This document shows positions 1-8,466 of a stretch of 33,393 nt of DNA, one piece after another. Every line of letters begins with the position of its first letter. Positions within the stretch are counted from its first letter, which is position 1. This DNA comes from Spirochaetota bacterium (GTDB taxonomy: Bacteria > Spirochaetota > Spirochaetia > ARS1246), in NCBI GenBank assembly GCA_024275515.1, contig JAJRYZ010000198.1, positions 1-33,393 on the forward strand, written 5' to 3'. A program made the position numbers and the translations under genes. The notes beneath the pieces were generated by a model. That model had not been told where the DNA came from. It searched no databases and was given only the letters and a program-made list of their open reading frames with translations.

Positions 1-19
1 AACCCCGTCGCACTCAGGC

Positions 20-42
20 TATGCTCATATGTCACAGGGGGA
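20..42 (+). promoter_or_regulatory. -10 element and ribosome binding site of the sulfatase-like gene
   Basis: TATGCT (20-25) resembles a -10 element and predicts an RNA start near 32. AGGGGGAG (35-42) is a strong Shine-Dalgarno sequence four bases before ATG 47. The -35 would fall at the window edge and cannot be judged. Confidence 0.45.
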
Positions 43-46
43 GATC

Positions 47-1498
47 ATGTTGAATATCATTATGCTGATAACCGATACGTTTCGGTTCGACAATCTGCAG
101 CACCGGGCTCGTCGTCGCGTGGACACGCCGCATTTGAACAGCTTTATCGACGAGCGGGCCGCGTCGGTCGAACGGATGTACACCGGCAGTTTCCCGACGA
201 TACCCCAGCGAACCGACCTGGCCACCGCGAGGGTCGGGTGGCCCAACTACGGCTGGCAGCCGATCGATTTGAGTTCTGAGAACCACATCGCGCGATTGCT
301 CGGGGCACAGGGGTATGCGACGCAGCTTCTGTGCGACTGCCCCCATCTGTTCAAGGCTCGGTTCAATGAAGGGTTCGAGGCGGCCTATCAGAGTCGTGGA
401 CAGGAGGGCGATAAACCGCTGCTTCACCTGAACCATCCCATCCCGACCGTAATGCCGATGGAAAAAACCCGGCGCATCCCGGTCTATCGCGGGCATAATC
501 TCGCCGATGTTCACCGGTGGATGAACCGGTATCCGGAGAACGAAGCCGACACTTTCCCGGCGAAGACCGGGTCGCTCGCGATTCGATGGCTCGAAGAGAA
601 TTATGCGAGCGGACCGTTCTTTCTCTGGGTCGACTTTTTCGACCCGCACGAACCGTGGGATCCGCCGGAGTACATGGCAAAAAAGTACGATCCCGATTAC
701 ACGGGCGCTCCGATGTCTCATCCCAACTACGGCCCATCCTCCGAGTACAGCGATGATGAGCTGCGTAATCTGTGGGCTCACTACGCGGCGGAGGCCGAGC
801 TTGTCGACCGCTGGCTGGGCCGGATACTTGAGAAGATCGACGATCTACGGATATGGGACGAGAGTATCGTGGTTGTAACCACCGACCACGGCATGTCGCT
901 CGGCGAGCACGGGCGGACCGGAAAATCGAATCTGCATCCCGACGACCGCAGATTCTGGCCCATCTATCCCGAGATCTGCAGAATCCCTTTTCTCGTCGCG
1001 GCGCCCGGAATCGATTCCGGCGTGATCGACGGCTTTTTCATGCAGCCGGTCGACATTCTGCCGACGCTCGCCGAGATTGCGGGCGCGTCGACCACGGGTC
1101 TTGCGGAGCAGATCGACGGGCGTTCGTTCGCACGGGCGCTTCAAGGCGGTCCGGCGCCCTCGGGGTGCGATTATGCGGTTGCCGGGTGCCGTCTGGGGTT
1201 GCCTCCGACGGAGAACGGGAAGTCCCCCGTTCCGCCGGCCCGGGCGACGATGCCGTTTCTCAGCACCCGGAAGTGGGGCTACGCTCCCATCGGCGCCGAC
1301 GGCGCGCGGGAGCTCTACGATCTCGAGTCCGACGAGCTTGCCGAACACGACGTGTCCAAAGAGCATCCGGATGTCGTCGAAGAGATGCATCGGATGTTCG
1401 TCCGGCACCTGAAAGACCATCGCGCGCCGCAGCAACTCGTTGAGCTGTGGGATGCCGTCGGCGCCGGCGAGGGGAGTTGGGCGATCGACTATTCGTAG
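47..1498 (+). CDS. Sulfatase-superfamily (alkaline phosphatase fold) hydrolase with a Thr nucleophile position
   Basis: A 483-residue protein of the sulfatase/alkaline-phosphatase fold (PF00884 type). Metal-site elements are visible: the N-terminal strand LITDT with Asp10, DPHEPWDPP in the middle, and TTDHG...GEHG...GK in the second half. The motif that in sulfatases reads C/S-x-P-x-R is TIPQR (residues 51-55), so the usual formylglycine Cys or Ser is Thr. Hydrolysis of a sulfate or phosphate ester is the family role; the substrate is unknown. No signal peptide is visible, so it is probably cytoplasmic. The start at 47 is chosen because AGGGGGAG (35-42) sits just before it; an in-frame ATG at 29 would lie upstream of the RNA start predicted from a TATGCT -10 at 20-25. 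It converges on a beta-mannosidase gene and is probably part of glycan use. Confidence 0.82.
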   Translation: MLNIIMLITDTFRFDNLQHRARRRVDTPHLNSFIDERAASVERMYTGSFPTIPQRTDLATARVGWPNYGWQPIDLSSENHIARLLGAQGYATQLLCDCPHLFKARFNEGFEAAYQSRGQEGDKPLLHLNHPIPTVMPMEKTRRIPVYRGHNLADVHRWMNRYPENEADTFPAKTGSLAIRWLEENYASGPFFLWVDFFDPHEPWDPPEYMAKKYDPDYTGAPMSHPNYGPSSEYSDDELRNLWAHYAAEAELVDRWLGRILEKIDDLRIWDESIVVVTTDHGMSLGEHGRTGKSNLHPDDRRFWPIYPEICRIPFLVAAPGIDSGVIDGFFMQPVDILPTLAEIAGASTTGLAEQIDGRSFARALQGGPAPSGCDYAVAGCRLGLPPTENGKSPVPPARATMPFLSTRKWGYAPIGADGARELYDLESDELAEHDVSKEHPDVVEEMHRMFVRHLKDHRAPQQLVELWDAVGAGEGSWAIDYS

Positions 1499-1513
1499 GC
1501 GAACTCCCCTCGC
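1467..1513. terminator. Long inverted repeat between convergent genes, candidate bidirectional terminator
   Basis: GCGAGGGGAGTT (1467-1478) and AACTCCCCTCGC (1502-1513) form a perfect 12-bp inverted repeat. The 23-base loop contains the sulfatase-like gene's stop codon. It sits between two convergent genes only 20 bases apart. No T-run follows on either strand, so it is not a classical intrinsic terminator, but a stem this strong here would stall polymerase or protect 3' ends. Confidence 0.5.
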
Positions 1514-1518
1514 GCGGA

Positions 1519-3996
1519 CTACTCGTAAGTATCGCGCAGACTGCGGATCCGAAGGGATCGCTCGAACCGCTCTTTTCGCATCGGTTTTTCGGGCGTCACG
1601 CGAATCGTCATCGATTCGCCGGGCATGAGATGCGCGAATCTGTCCGAATAGGTCGCCTTTCCCGGAAGCTCGAGCCAGACCCAGAGCGCAGGGACGTCGC
1701 TTCGTAACGTGACGAGATAGCCGTCTCTCGCGGTTCGAATCGACGCGCGTATCTTCGGTCGACCGAGAGTGAGATGCTTGGGTCGGACGAACGTGATAAG
1801 ATTGTCGCTTGCCCGTTTGCCCGCGCAGTCGAGGGTGAGCGACAACAGCAGGTTCCGCTCGCCGTACTCGTCGACCGCCGCGGCAAGGTCGATCGTCCCG
1901 ACGCGGCCGCTTTTCAACGCGCCGACTTTGGCTTCGATCTCACCCGCGGCGAGGGTTCTGCCGTCGGTGTGGATCAGCCGCCGCCGGACGACGCCTTGCC
2001 GCGGTTCGCGATGGTCGTTCGTTACGTATACCGCGACTTTCTTGGAGTCGACGTCTTCGACCGCCGAGAGCAGGAGCGGCGCATAGAATCGCTTCGCCAT
2101 GTAGTGCAACGCTTTCCAGTTGCCGTCATAGTCGATCGAGGACCAACTCGCGACCGGCCAGCAGTCGTTTATCTGCCAGTAGAGCGTTCCCATCGCTCTC
2201 GGCATCCGCCTGCGCCAGTGCTCGACCGCGTACTTGATCGCGAGCCCCTGGAGAATCTGGGACAGCCACAGTGTTTTCTCGAAGCCGTCCGGGTGTCTGA
2301 ACCACGAGAGCATGTATTGCATGATGGCGTCGTTTCCGATTCCGCTGCGTTGGTGCAGCTCCATAATATAACTAGTTATGTTTCGTTCGTCTTTCGGCGT
2401 GTATTTCTCGACGACGCGAGGTTCCGGAAACGACTGAAACCCGAACTCGCTGTTGAAGCGGTGATCGCACGTGCGATACCACTCGAAAGGTTGCCTGCCG
2501 TGCCACACTTGCCACAGATGAGCGTCGCCCGAATCCGGATTGTTGAAATCGGCGCGATTCTCTCCGGGTGTGTGAGGACTGGACGGCCAGTAGGGACGCT
2601 CCGGGTCGAGCTTCGCGATGAGCTCGGGAAGTAACCCGTCGAAAAGACGCGAGTATTCGGCCCACGTCATCCGTCCCTCTCCGTCTCCGATGAGCGTCGT
2701 GTGCATCTGTTCGATTTCGTTGTTACCGCACCAGAGGGCGAGCGACGGATGATGCCGGATCCTCCGGATCGTGTCTTCGGCCTCCGCCTTGACGCTATCC
2801 AGATAGTCGTTGTCGTAGGCCGGGTAAGCGCTGCACGCGAACATGAAATCCTGCCAGATGCAGATTCCGTAACGGTCGCACAAATCGTAGAACTCGTCGG
2901 CCTCGTATATCCCGCCGCCCCAGACGCGGAGCATGTTCATGTTCGCTTCCGCCGCGCTTCGTATGAGCCGCTCGTAGTCGCCGTAGTCGAGACGAGTGAC
3001 GAAAGCGTCGGCGGGAATCCAGTTTGCGCCCTTTGCGAAAAACGGTTTCCCGTTTACGACGAATCGGAAGGACTCGCCCCATCTGTCGGGTTTGCGTTCG
3101 AGCGCGAGTCGGCGCAGCCCCACCGACCGGCGCCAGGTATCGAGGAGTCTCTCATTCGCATCGAAAAGTTCGACGACCACCTCGTACAACGGTTGATCGC
3201 CGAGGCCGTTGGGCCACCAGAGCTTCGGGTCGGGAATCCTGATCCTTGCGGCGCCCAGAGCGTCGACGAGCGGGATATGCGCCCGTTCTATTACCGTCCC
3301 GTCGAACAGAACCGTAAGGCGAGCCTTGACCGAAGCGTTGTCCATTCGCTCGACCGTCGCGGAGACGTCGATCGCGACCGAGTCGCGTCGGCGGTGATCC
3401 TGCCGTATTTCCACCGACGCGATGCGGGCCGTCTCGATCGCTTCCAGTCCGATAGATCGCCAGATCCCGCATGTGACGCACATCGGACCCCAATCCCACC
3501 CGTAGTTGCACTGCGATTTTCTAATCTGGTTGCTTCCGTCGATTCGATGGTGTCCAACGCCGCTTGCTGTGAGGTATCGCCGCTTCTGCGCCCGGGTGAT
3601 GTACGGTATGGTCGAAGCGAAAGTAATCTCGATCGTGTTCTCACCGGATCGCAGCGACTTTGTCAGGTCGAATCGCCAGACGCGAAATGCGTTATCGGTT
3701 TTCCCGACGGTGCGTCCGTTTACTTTTATGCCGGCGAGAGTGTCGAGACCTCGGCAGACAAGGTCTATCCTCGCCGCGTCGAGAAAAGCGTCTTCGAGAG
3801 TGAAGGCGCGCTCGTAGATCCAATCGGTTTCACCGATCCACATGTAGCGCTTTTCGTTGTCGGCGAAAAAGGGGTCTTCGATCACTCCTGCGGCGAGCAG
3901 GTCGGTGTGAATGCACCCCGGCGCCGTCGCGGGAATCGGCACCGATTCGCCTTTGCGCCGTACTTTCCATGGTCCGTCGAGTGACAGCGTGTTCAT
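1519..3996 (-). CDS. Glycoside hydrolase family 2 beta-mannosidase
   Basis: An 825-residue GH2 enzyme of the beta-mannosidase subgroup, which releases non-reducing beta-linked mannose. The N-terminal jelly-roll domain opens with LDGPWKVRRKG. The acid/base Glu is E427 in WCGNNE, and the likely nucleophile is E517 in FNSEFGF, 90 residues later, which matches the spacing of bacterial GH2 mannosidases. MLRVWGGGIYE and YWQINDCWP are also typical of the subgroup. There is no signal peptide, so it probably acts on imported oligosaccharides. GAGGAGC (4004-4010, minus strand) is the ribosome binding site for this ATG. It is divergent from a sorbitol-dehydrogenase-like gene, and together with the sulfatase-like gene it forms a small carbohydrate cluster. 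Confidence 0.93.
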   Translation of the reverse strand: MNTLSLDGPWKVRRKGESVPIPATAPGCIHTDLLAAGVIEDPFFADNEKRYMWIGETDWIYERAFTLEDAFLDAARIDLVCRGLDTLAGIKVNGRTVGKTDNAFRVWRFDLTKSLRSGENTIEITFASTIPYITRAQKRRYLTASGVGHHRIDGSNQIRKSQCNYGWDWGPMCVTCGIWRSIGLEAIETARIASVEIRQDHRRRDSVAIDVSATVERMDNASVKARLTVLFDGTVIERAHIPLVDALGAARIRIPDPKLWWPNGLGDQPLYEVVVELFDANERLLDTWRRSVGLRRLALERKPDRWGESFRFVVNGKPFFAKGANWIPADAFVTRLDYGDYERLIRSAAEANMNMLRVWGGGIYEADEFYDLCDRYGICIWQDFMFACSAYPAYDNDYLDSVKAEAEDTIRRIRHHPSLALWCGNNEIEQMHTTLIGDGEGRMTWAEYSRLFDGLLPELIAKLDPERPYWPSSPHTPGENRADFNNPDSGDAHLWQVWHGRQPFEWYRTCDHRFNSEFGFQSFPEPRVVEKYTPKDERNITSYIMELHQRSGIGNDAIMQYMLSWFRHPDGFEKTLWLSQILQGLAIKYAVEHWRRRMPRAMGTLYWQINDCWPVASWSSIDYDGNWKALHYMAKRFYAPLLLSAVEDVDSKKVAVYVTNDHREPRQGVVRRRLIHTDGRTLAAGEIEAKVGALKSGRVGTIDLAAAVDEYGERNLLLSLTLDCAGKRASDNLITFVRPKHLTLGRPKIRASIRTARDGYLVTLRSDVPALWVWLELPGKATYSDRFAHLMPGESMTIRVTPEKPMRKERFERSLRIRSLRDTYE

Positions 3997-4092
3997 ACGG
4001 TTCGCTCCTCATCGGATATTTTTGCGTCGGGAACGCCGATATGTGTAGTATCAGGAAACCGGTGACGGCGCAATCGCACCGTTCCGCCCAAA

Positions 4093-4121
4093 TTGCGGCC
4101 GCTCCGGGGTTCGGTTATACT
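4093..4121 (+). promoter_or_regulatory. Leaderless-type promoter of the polyol dehydrogenase gene
   Basis: TTGCGG (4093-4098), a 17-base spacer and TATACT (4116-4121). The -10 ends seven bases before ATG 4129, so transcription should begin at or next to the start codon. No Shine-Dalgarno sequence is visible. Confidence 0.6.
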
Positions 4122-4128
4122 CACCCGC

Positions 4129-5178
4129 ATGAAAGCATTGGTGCTGGAGAAGAGGGGGGTCTTGTCGCTTCGCGACGTGGAAATAGAGGAAAAAGTAGGT
4201 CCGGCGGATGTCCGAGTCGCGCTGCACACCGTCGGCGTATGTGGAAGCGATATTCACTACTATACCCACGGTTCTATCGGACCGTTCGTCGTGAAGGCGC
4301 CGATGATCCTCGGGCACGAGGCGTCGGGGACGGTGGTCGAGGTAGGCGCCGAGGTACGGAACCTCGCGGTCGGCGACCGGGTCTGCATGGAACCCGGCAT
4401 TCCCGACCCGATGAGCAGGGCGAGTCTCGGGGGGATGTACAATCTCGATCCGTCGGTGGTCTTCTGGGCGACCCCGCCCGTGCACGGCGTGACGCGCGAG
4501 AGCGTCGTGCACCCGGCCGCCTTTACTTTCCGAATTCCGGAAGGCGTCGGTTTCGGCGAGGCGGCGATGGTCGAACCTTTGGCGGTCGGATTGCACGCGG
4601 TGAAAAAGGCGGCGGTCGCTCCGGGCGACGTCGCGGTGGTGCTCGGCGCCGGGACGATCGGAATGGTCACCGCGCTTGCCGCGGTCGCCGTCGGCTGCAG
4701 CCGGGTCTACGTCACCGACATTCTCAAGGCTAAGCTCGAAATCGCCGGAGGGTACGAATCGGTCGTTCCGATCGACGTTACCGCCGAGGAGGCGGCCGAA
4801 CGGGTGCGGAGCGACACCGACGGATGGGGCGCCGACGTCGTATTCGAAGCAAGCGGGAACGAACAGGCCGCCGCGTCGGTGTTCGACTACTCGTGCCCCG
4901 GCGGGACGGTCGTCCTTATCGGCATGCCGCTCCGACCGGTCCCGATGGACATCGTTTCGGCGCAGGCGAAGGAGGCGAGAATCGAAACGATATTCCGCTA
5001 CGCCAACGTCTACCCGCGTGCTCTCGCGCTGCTCGGTTCGGGCAAGATCGACCTGAAACCGCTGATTACCGAGACGTTTCGGTTCGACGAAAGCGTCGCC
5101 GCCTATGAATACGCGGCGCAGCCGAAGCCGACGTCGGTAAAAACCCAGATTCGGGTGGCCGAATCGGCTCAGAGCTGA
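4129..5178 (+). CDS. Zinc-dependent sorbitol/L-iditol 2-dehydrogenase-like enzyme
   Basis: A 349-residue medium-chain dehydrogenase of the sorbitol (polyol) dehydrogenase group, which oxidises a sugar alcohol to a ketose with NAD. Catalytic zinc ligands are C38 (VCGSD), H63-E64 (GHEASG) and the Glu of VEPLAVG. The Rossmann signature is LGAGTIGM, and the acidic residue in VTDIL favours NAD over NADP. The structural-zinc Cys cluster is absent, as I recall for mammalian sorbitol dehydrogenase. The start at 4129 fits the family length and the promoter; an upstream in-frame TTG at 4093 is part of the -35 element. It is divergent from the beta-mannosidase and converges on the PHP gene with a 7-base gap. 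Xylitol, threonine or another secondary alcohol are alternative substrates. Confidence 0.85.
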   Translation: MKALVLEKRGVLSLRDVEIEEKVGPADVRVALHTVGVCGSDIHYYTHGSIGPFVVKAPMILGHEASGTVVEVGAEVRNLAVGDRVCMEPGIPDPMSRASLGGMYNLDPSVVFWATPPVHGVTRESVVHPAAFTFRIPEGVGFGEAAMVEPLAVGLHAVKKAAVAPGDVAVVLGAGTIGMVTALAAVAVGCSRVYVTDILKAKLEIAGGYESVVPIDVTAEEAAERVRSDTDGWGADVVFEASGNEQAAASVFDYSCPGGTVVLIGMPLRPVPMDIVSAQAKEARIETIFRYANVYPRALALLGSGKIDLKPLITETFRFDESVAAYEYAAQPKPTSVKTQIRVAESAQS

Positions 5179-5185
5179 GAGGGAA

Positions 5186-6043
5186 TCACTCGTCCCCGAT
5201 CGGAAGGCTCCGCCACCCGCTGTGGGTGAGTATCCAGTGGTCCCGACATCCGACGCTGCGCAGCAACGCGAAAGCCTCCTCGTAGCCGAACGTGAGACGG
5301 TCGGGACGATGCGCGTCCGAATTGACCATCATCCGAACACCTCGGGAGACGAGCTCCCGGGCGACCCATCGTTCCGGGTAGATCACGTTCTTCCCGCGCG
5401 CGAGAGCGCCGGTGTTGACCTCGACGATGCAACCGTTCTTCGCCGCCGCTTCGACGACCGACATCATTTCGCTCCGGTACCACCGCGCCGACGAATCGAA
5501 AAAGCGGTCTTCGCCGTTGTTCTTTCGAACGACGTCGATATGACCGAGAACGTCCGGCCGGTAGTTCGTGAGCATCGACCGGATATTGGCGAGGTATTCG
5601 CCGACCAACGCCTTCGCGTCTCCGGAGAATCCCCGGTCGAGCGTTTCGAGGAACTCATCGATGGGACCGTCGACGGTGAGGTACTCGTCGGCGTCGCCGC
5701 GGACGAAATGCACCGAGCCGATGATGTAGTCGAGTTCTATTTCGGGAAAAGCGTCGCCGTCGGGGGCGACGAGGTCGGGCACGTAGTCGATTTCAAGGCC
5801 GACGAACACCGGCAGCTTCCCGTCGACAACGCGCACGGCCCGCGCCGCCTCCTCCGAGTATCGACTCAAACCCCCGCGCGTCATGACCCAATCAACCGGA
5901 AAGGGCAGCGGGGCGTGAGACGAAAAACCGAGGGCAACGAGGCCGCGCTCGACCGCCGCCCGAGCGTAGTCCGCCGGAGCTCCCTCCCCGTCGCAGAGAT
6001 AGCAGTGGGTGTGGAAGTTGGCGACCGTCCGATCGGTGCTCAT
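5186..6043 (-). CDS. PHP-family phosphatase, histidinol-phosphatase (HisJ)-like
   Basis: A 285-residue protein covering a whole PHP domain. Metal-binding motifs appear in order: FHTH near residue 11, SSHAP, GLEID, GSVHF, GHIDVV and NSDAH. This arrangement matches HisJ-type histidinol-phosphate phosphatase (histidine biosynthesis, L-histidinol phosphate to L-histidinol). No other histidine gene is in the window, so the substrate is inferred from family only; other small phosphate esters are possible. The start at 6043 is chosen because the protein begins MSTDR directly before the first motif and a promoter lies just upstream. The reading frame stays open beyond it, but that part overlaps the promoter. 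There is no Shine-Dalgarno sequence, which fits a leaderless mRNA. Confidence 0.82.
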   Translation of the reverse strand: MSTDRTVANFHTHCYLCDGEGAPADYARAAVERGLVALGFSSHAPLPFPVDWVMTRGGLSRYSEEAARAVRVVDGKLPVFVGLEIDYVPDLVAPDGDAFPEIELDYIIGSVHFVRGDADEYLTVDGPIDEFLETLDRGFSGDAKALVGEYLANIRSMLTNYRPDVLGHIDVVRKNNGEDRFFDSSARWYRSEMMSVVEAAAKNGCIVEVNTGALARGKNVIYPERWVARELVSRGVRMMVNSDAHRPDRLTFGYEEAFALLRSVGCRDHWILTHSGWRSLPIGDE

Positions 6044-6051
6044 GGTCGTCA

Positions 6052-6080
6052 AAGATACCAGTCCCGACGTTCTGCGGCAA
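6052..6080 (-). promoter_or_regulatory. Leaderless-type, extended -10 promoter of the PHP gene
   Basis: On the minus strand: TTGCCG (6075-6080), a 17-base spacer ending in TGG, and TATCTT (6052-6057). This is an extended -10 (TGn before the hexamer). The -10 ends eight bases before ATG 6043. Confidence 0.6.
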
Positions 6081-6139
6081 ACCCGCCGTCCGGGTGCGAC
6101 AGAGCGTCGGTCCGAATCGGGGGCGGCCGGATGCGAATA

Positions 6140-6169
6140 TTGCATGCGTCGAGGCGCGCGTATTATAAA
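6140..6169 (+). promoter_or_regulatory. Promoter of the argJ-moxR-bat unit, leaderless type
   Basis: TTGCAT (6140-6145), an 18-base spacer and TATAAA (6164-6169). The -10 ends eight bases before ATG 6178. The overlapping hexamer TATTAT (6161-6166) has a 15-base spacer and is the poorer choice. Confidence 0.55.
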
Positions 6170-6177
6170 TGTCTCCG

Positions 6178-7458
6178 ATGGAAACATACCGGAGCGAGGC
6201 CGAGTACCTCGATGCGCTTCGTGAACGCTCGGCGCCGCCGGAAGGCTTCCGATTCGCCGTTGTTCGTCTCGAGTTCAGGCCCGCGGAAAAAGAAACCGTC
6301 GAGCCGCTTCGTATGGATCTCAGCGCGGCCTTGCTCGACGAGCCGACCGAATCGTTTGCCGGCGTTTTTACGCGAAACCGGTACCCGGGCGCCCCGATAC
6401 TCGTCGCGAAGGAACGTATGAAGCGCGGACGGAGCGGAGGTGTTCTCGTCAACAACCGGATTGCCAACGTCTGCGCGTCCGGCGGGCGTGAGGACGCCGA
6501 GCGTGTCGCGTCGCGGTGCGCGACGCTCCTCGGCGGCGCGGAGCGTTCGCTCTTCGTCGCCTCCACGGGCATCATCGGGTGGCGGATCCCGGTCGACGCG
6601 ATGATTGGTCGTCTCGAAGAGCTCGTCGGTCGCCTCGGCGTCGACGGGCCGTTCGAAATGAGCCGGGCGATCATGACCACCGACTCGTATCCCAAGCTGC
6701 GCAGCCGTGCGGTCGGATCGGGTCGGATCGTCGGCGTCGCAAAGGGCGCCGGGATGATCGAACCCGATATGGCGACGCTCCTCGTTTTTCTGTTTACCGA
6801 CGTTTGCATCGACCGACCGGCTCTGCAGCGCTCTCTGGAGCGCGCGGTGGAGGTGAGCTTCAATACCGTCAGCATCGACGGCGATCAGAGCACCAGCGAC
6901 ATGGCGCTCGCCTTTTCATCGAACCGGGCCGCTCAGGTGGCGCCGGAGGTTTTCGAGGACGCGCTTACCCGGGTGTGCCGCGATCTCGCGCTCGATGTCG
7001 TTCGCAACGGAGAAGGAACCGAACACGTCATCCGCGTGCTGGTCGAATCGGCCCCCGACGAGGTGGTTGCGCTTCGCTGTGGAAAGGCGATAATCAATTC
7101 TCCGTTGGTAAAAACCGCCGTGTGCGGGAACGATCCGAACGTCGGTCGGATCGTTATGGCGGTGGGTGACTATCTCGGGTCGAGCGGTGTGCCCGTGGAT
7201 CCGGCGGCGGTGCGCATAGCTATCGGCGACGAGGTTGTGTTTTCCGACGGCGTGTTCCACCTCGATCCGGAGAAAGAGCGAAGGCTCGCCGAGTATCTGG
7301 AATCCCGGAGTCTGGCGGGATCTCAGCCCGGGTACCCCGCTCACGATCGGACCGTCGATATCCGTGTCGACCTGGCCGCCGCCGGCGGAACCGGTGTCGT
7401 GGCCGGCAGCGACCTGACCCACGGCTACGTTTCCGAAAACGCCGACTATCGCTCGTAA
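6178..7458 (+). CDS. argJ: Bifunctional ornithine acetyltransferase / N-acetylglutamate synthase
   Basis: A 426-residue ArgJ family member. It transfers acetyl from N-acetylornithine to glutamate and, in bifunctional forms, also uses acetyl-CoA (arginine pathway). The autoproteolysis site is visible in KGAGMIEPDMATLL, with T200 as the new N-terminus of the beta chain. Other typical blocks are FVASTGIIG, SIDGDQSTSD and GNDPNVGRI. ATG 6169 lies inside the predicted -10 element, so ATG 6178 is taken as the start. No other arg gene is near. Instead moxR begins 13 bases downstream, so argJ appears to head the Bat operon. Whether both activities are present cannot be told from sequence. Confidence 0.92.
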   Translation: METYRSEAEYLDALRERSAPPEGFRFAVVRLEFRPAEKETVEPLRMDLSAALLDEPTESFAGVFTRNRYPGAPILVAKERMKRGRSGGVLVNNRIANVCASGGREDAERVASRCATLLGGAERSLFVASTGIIGWRIPVDAMIGRLEELVGRLGVDGPFEMSRAIMTTDSYPKLRSRAVGSGRIVGVAKGAGMIEPDMATLLVFLFTDVCIDRPALQRSLERAVEVSFNTVSIDGDQSTSDMALAFSSNRAAQVAPEVFEDALTRVCRDLALDVVRNGEGTEHVIRVLVESAPDEVVALRCGKAIINSPLVKTAVCGNDPNVGRIVMAVGDYLGSSGVPVDPAAVRIAIGDEVVFSDGVFHLDPEKERRLAEYLESRSLAGSQPGYPAHDRTVDIRVDLAAAGGTGVVAGSDLTHGYVSENADYRS

Positions 7459-7471
7459 GGGGCAGCATTTC

Positions 7472-8458
7472 GTGAACAAAGAGAGAGAGCAGACGAACGA
7501 GCAGCTGATGCGGGCGAGTACGAGCATCAAACGGTGTCGGTCCGAAATCTCCCGTCGTCTCGTCGGGCAACAGAGGATGGTCGACGGGATGCTGATCGCT
7601 CTCATCGCCGGGGGCCACGTGTTGATCGAGGGGGTTCCCGGTCTGGCGAAAACGCTCGCCGTAAAGACGCTTGCCGAGGTGCTTGCGGTCGACTTCAAAC
7701 GCATCCAGTTTACCCCCGACCTTCTCCCCGCCGATCTTATCGGTACTCTGGTTTATCGACAGGAGACCGGCGAGTTCGTTCCCCGGAAAGGTCCGATCTT
7801 CTCCAACGTCGTGCTCGGCGACGAGATCAACCGGGCGCCGGCGAAAGTCCAGTCGGCGTTGCTCGAAGCGATGGCCGAAGGTCAGGTGACCATCGGCGAT
7901 GAAACCTATCGGCTTGCGTTCCCGTTTTTCGTTCTCGCCACGCAGAATCCGATCGAACACGAGGGAACCTATCCTTTGCCCGAGGCGCAACTCGATCGGT
8001 TTATGCTGAAGCTTTCGGTGTCGTACCCGTCGAAGAAGGAAGAGGTGGACATCCTTCGTCGCGTGGGAGTGGAAAAGGCCGTCCCGGTGCGGCAGGTGGT
8101 GGGAGTGGACGACCTTAAACACATGCAGGCCGCCGCCGCGGGGATCGCCGTCGACGAAAGAATCGAAAACTACATTGTCGATCTCGTTCACGCGACCCGT
8201 TCGCGCGACCGCAACCGTTATGCTTTTGTGCGGTTTATCGAGTTCGGCGCTTCGCCGAGGGCATCGATCTATCTGCTTCGATGCGCCAAGGTCGTCGCGT
8301 TGTTCGAAGGGCGCAACTATCTGATCCCCGACGACGTCAAAGCGGTGGCCCACCAGGTACTGCGTCACCGACTCGTTCTTTCCTACGAAGCCGAATCCGA
8401 GGAGCTCGGTCCGGATCACATCGTCAACTCGGTTCTTTCATCCGTTTCGGTACCCTGA
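7472..8458 (+). CDS. moxR: MoxR-family AAA+ ATPase
   Basis: A 328-residue MoxR ATPase, a chaperone-like AAA+ protein that works with VWA-domain partners. Walker A is GVPGLAKT (54-61) and Walker B is LGDEINRAPAK; the sensor region TQNPIEHEGTYPLPEAQLDRF is family-typical and the ORF ends with the usual C-terminal lid. It starts at GTG 7472, eight bases after AAGGGGC (7457-7463), which overlaps the argJ stop codon. The DUF58 gene follows after eight bases. The MoxR/DUF58/VWA order is the standard arrangement of Bat loci, so it probably assembles or remodels the BatA/BatB membrane complex. Confidence 0.95.
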   Translation: MNKEREQTNEQLMRASTSIKRCRSEISRRLVGQQRMVDGMLIALIAGGHVLIEGVPGLAKTLAVKTLAEVLAVDFKRIQFTPDLLPADLIGTLVYRQETGEFVPRKGPIFSNVVLGDEINRAPAKVQSALLEAMAEGQVTIGDETYRLAFPFFVLATQNPIEHEGTYPLPEAQLDRFMLKLSVSYPSKKEEVDILRRVGVEKAVPVRQVVGVDDLKHMQAAAAGIAVDERIENYIVDLVHATRSRDRNRYAFVRFIEFGASPRASIYLLRCAKVVALFEGRNYLIPDDVKAVAHQVLRHRLVLSYEAESEELGPDHIVNSVLSSVSVP

Positions 8459-8466
8459 CCCGCGCG

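Noticed and set aside
29-46. Earlier ATG of the sulfatase-like gene
   Set aside because: The strong Shine-Dalgarno lies after it and fits ATG 47; the -10 element predicts an RNA start near 32.
2701-3984. Long open frame (427 codons) opposite the GH2 gene
   Set aside because: It lies wholly inside the antisense of a well-conserved enzyme, has no family features and reflects GC-rich codon bias.
5222-6421. Open frame of 399 codons opposite the PHP gene and into argJ
   Set aside because: It overlaps two recognised genes, and its translation is rich in Arg/Pro without any domain.
7220-8419. Open frame of 399 codons opposite moxR
   Set aside because: Antisense shadow of moxR; no start signal and no recognisable domain.
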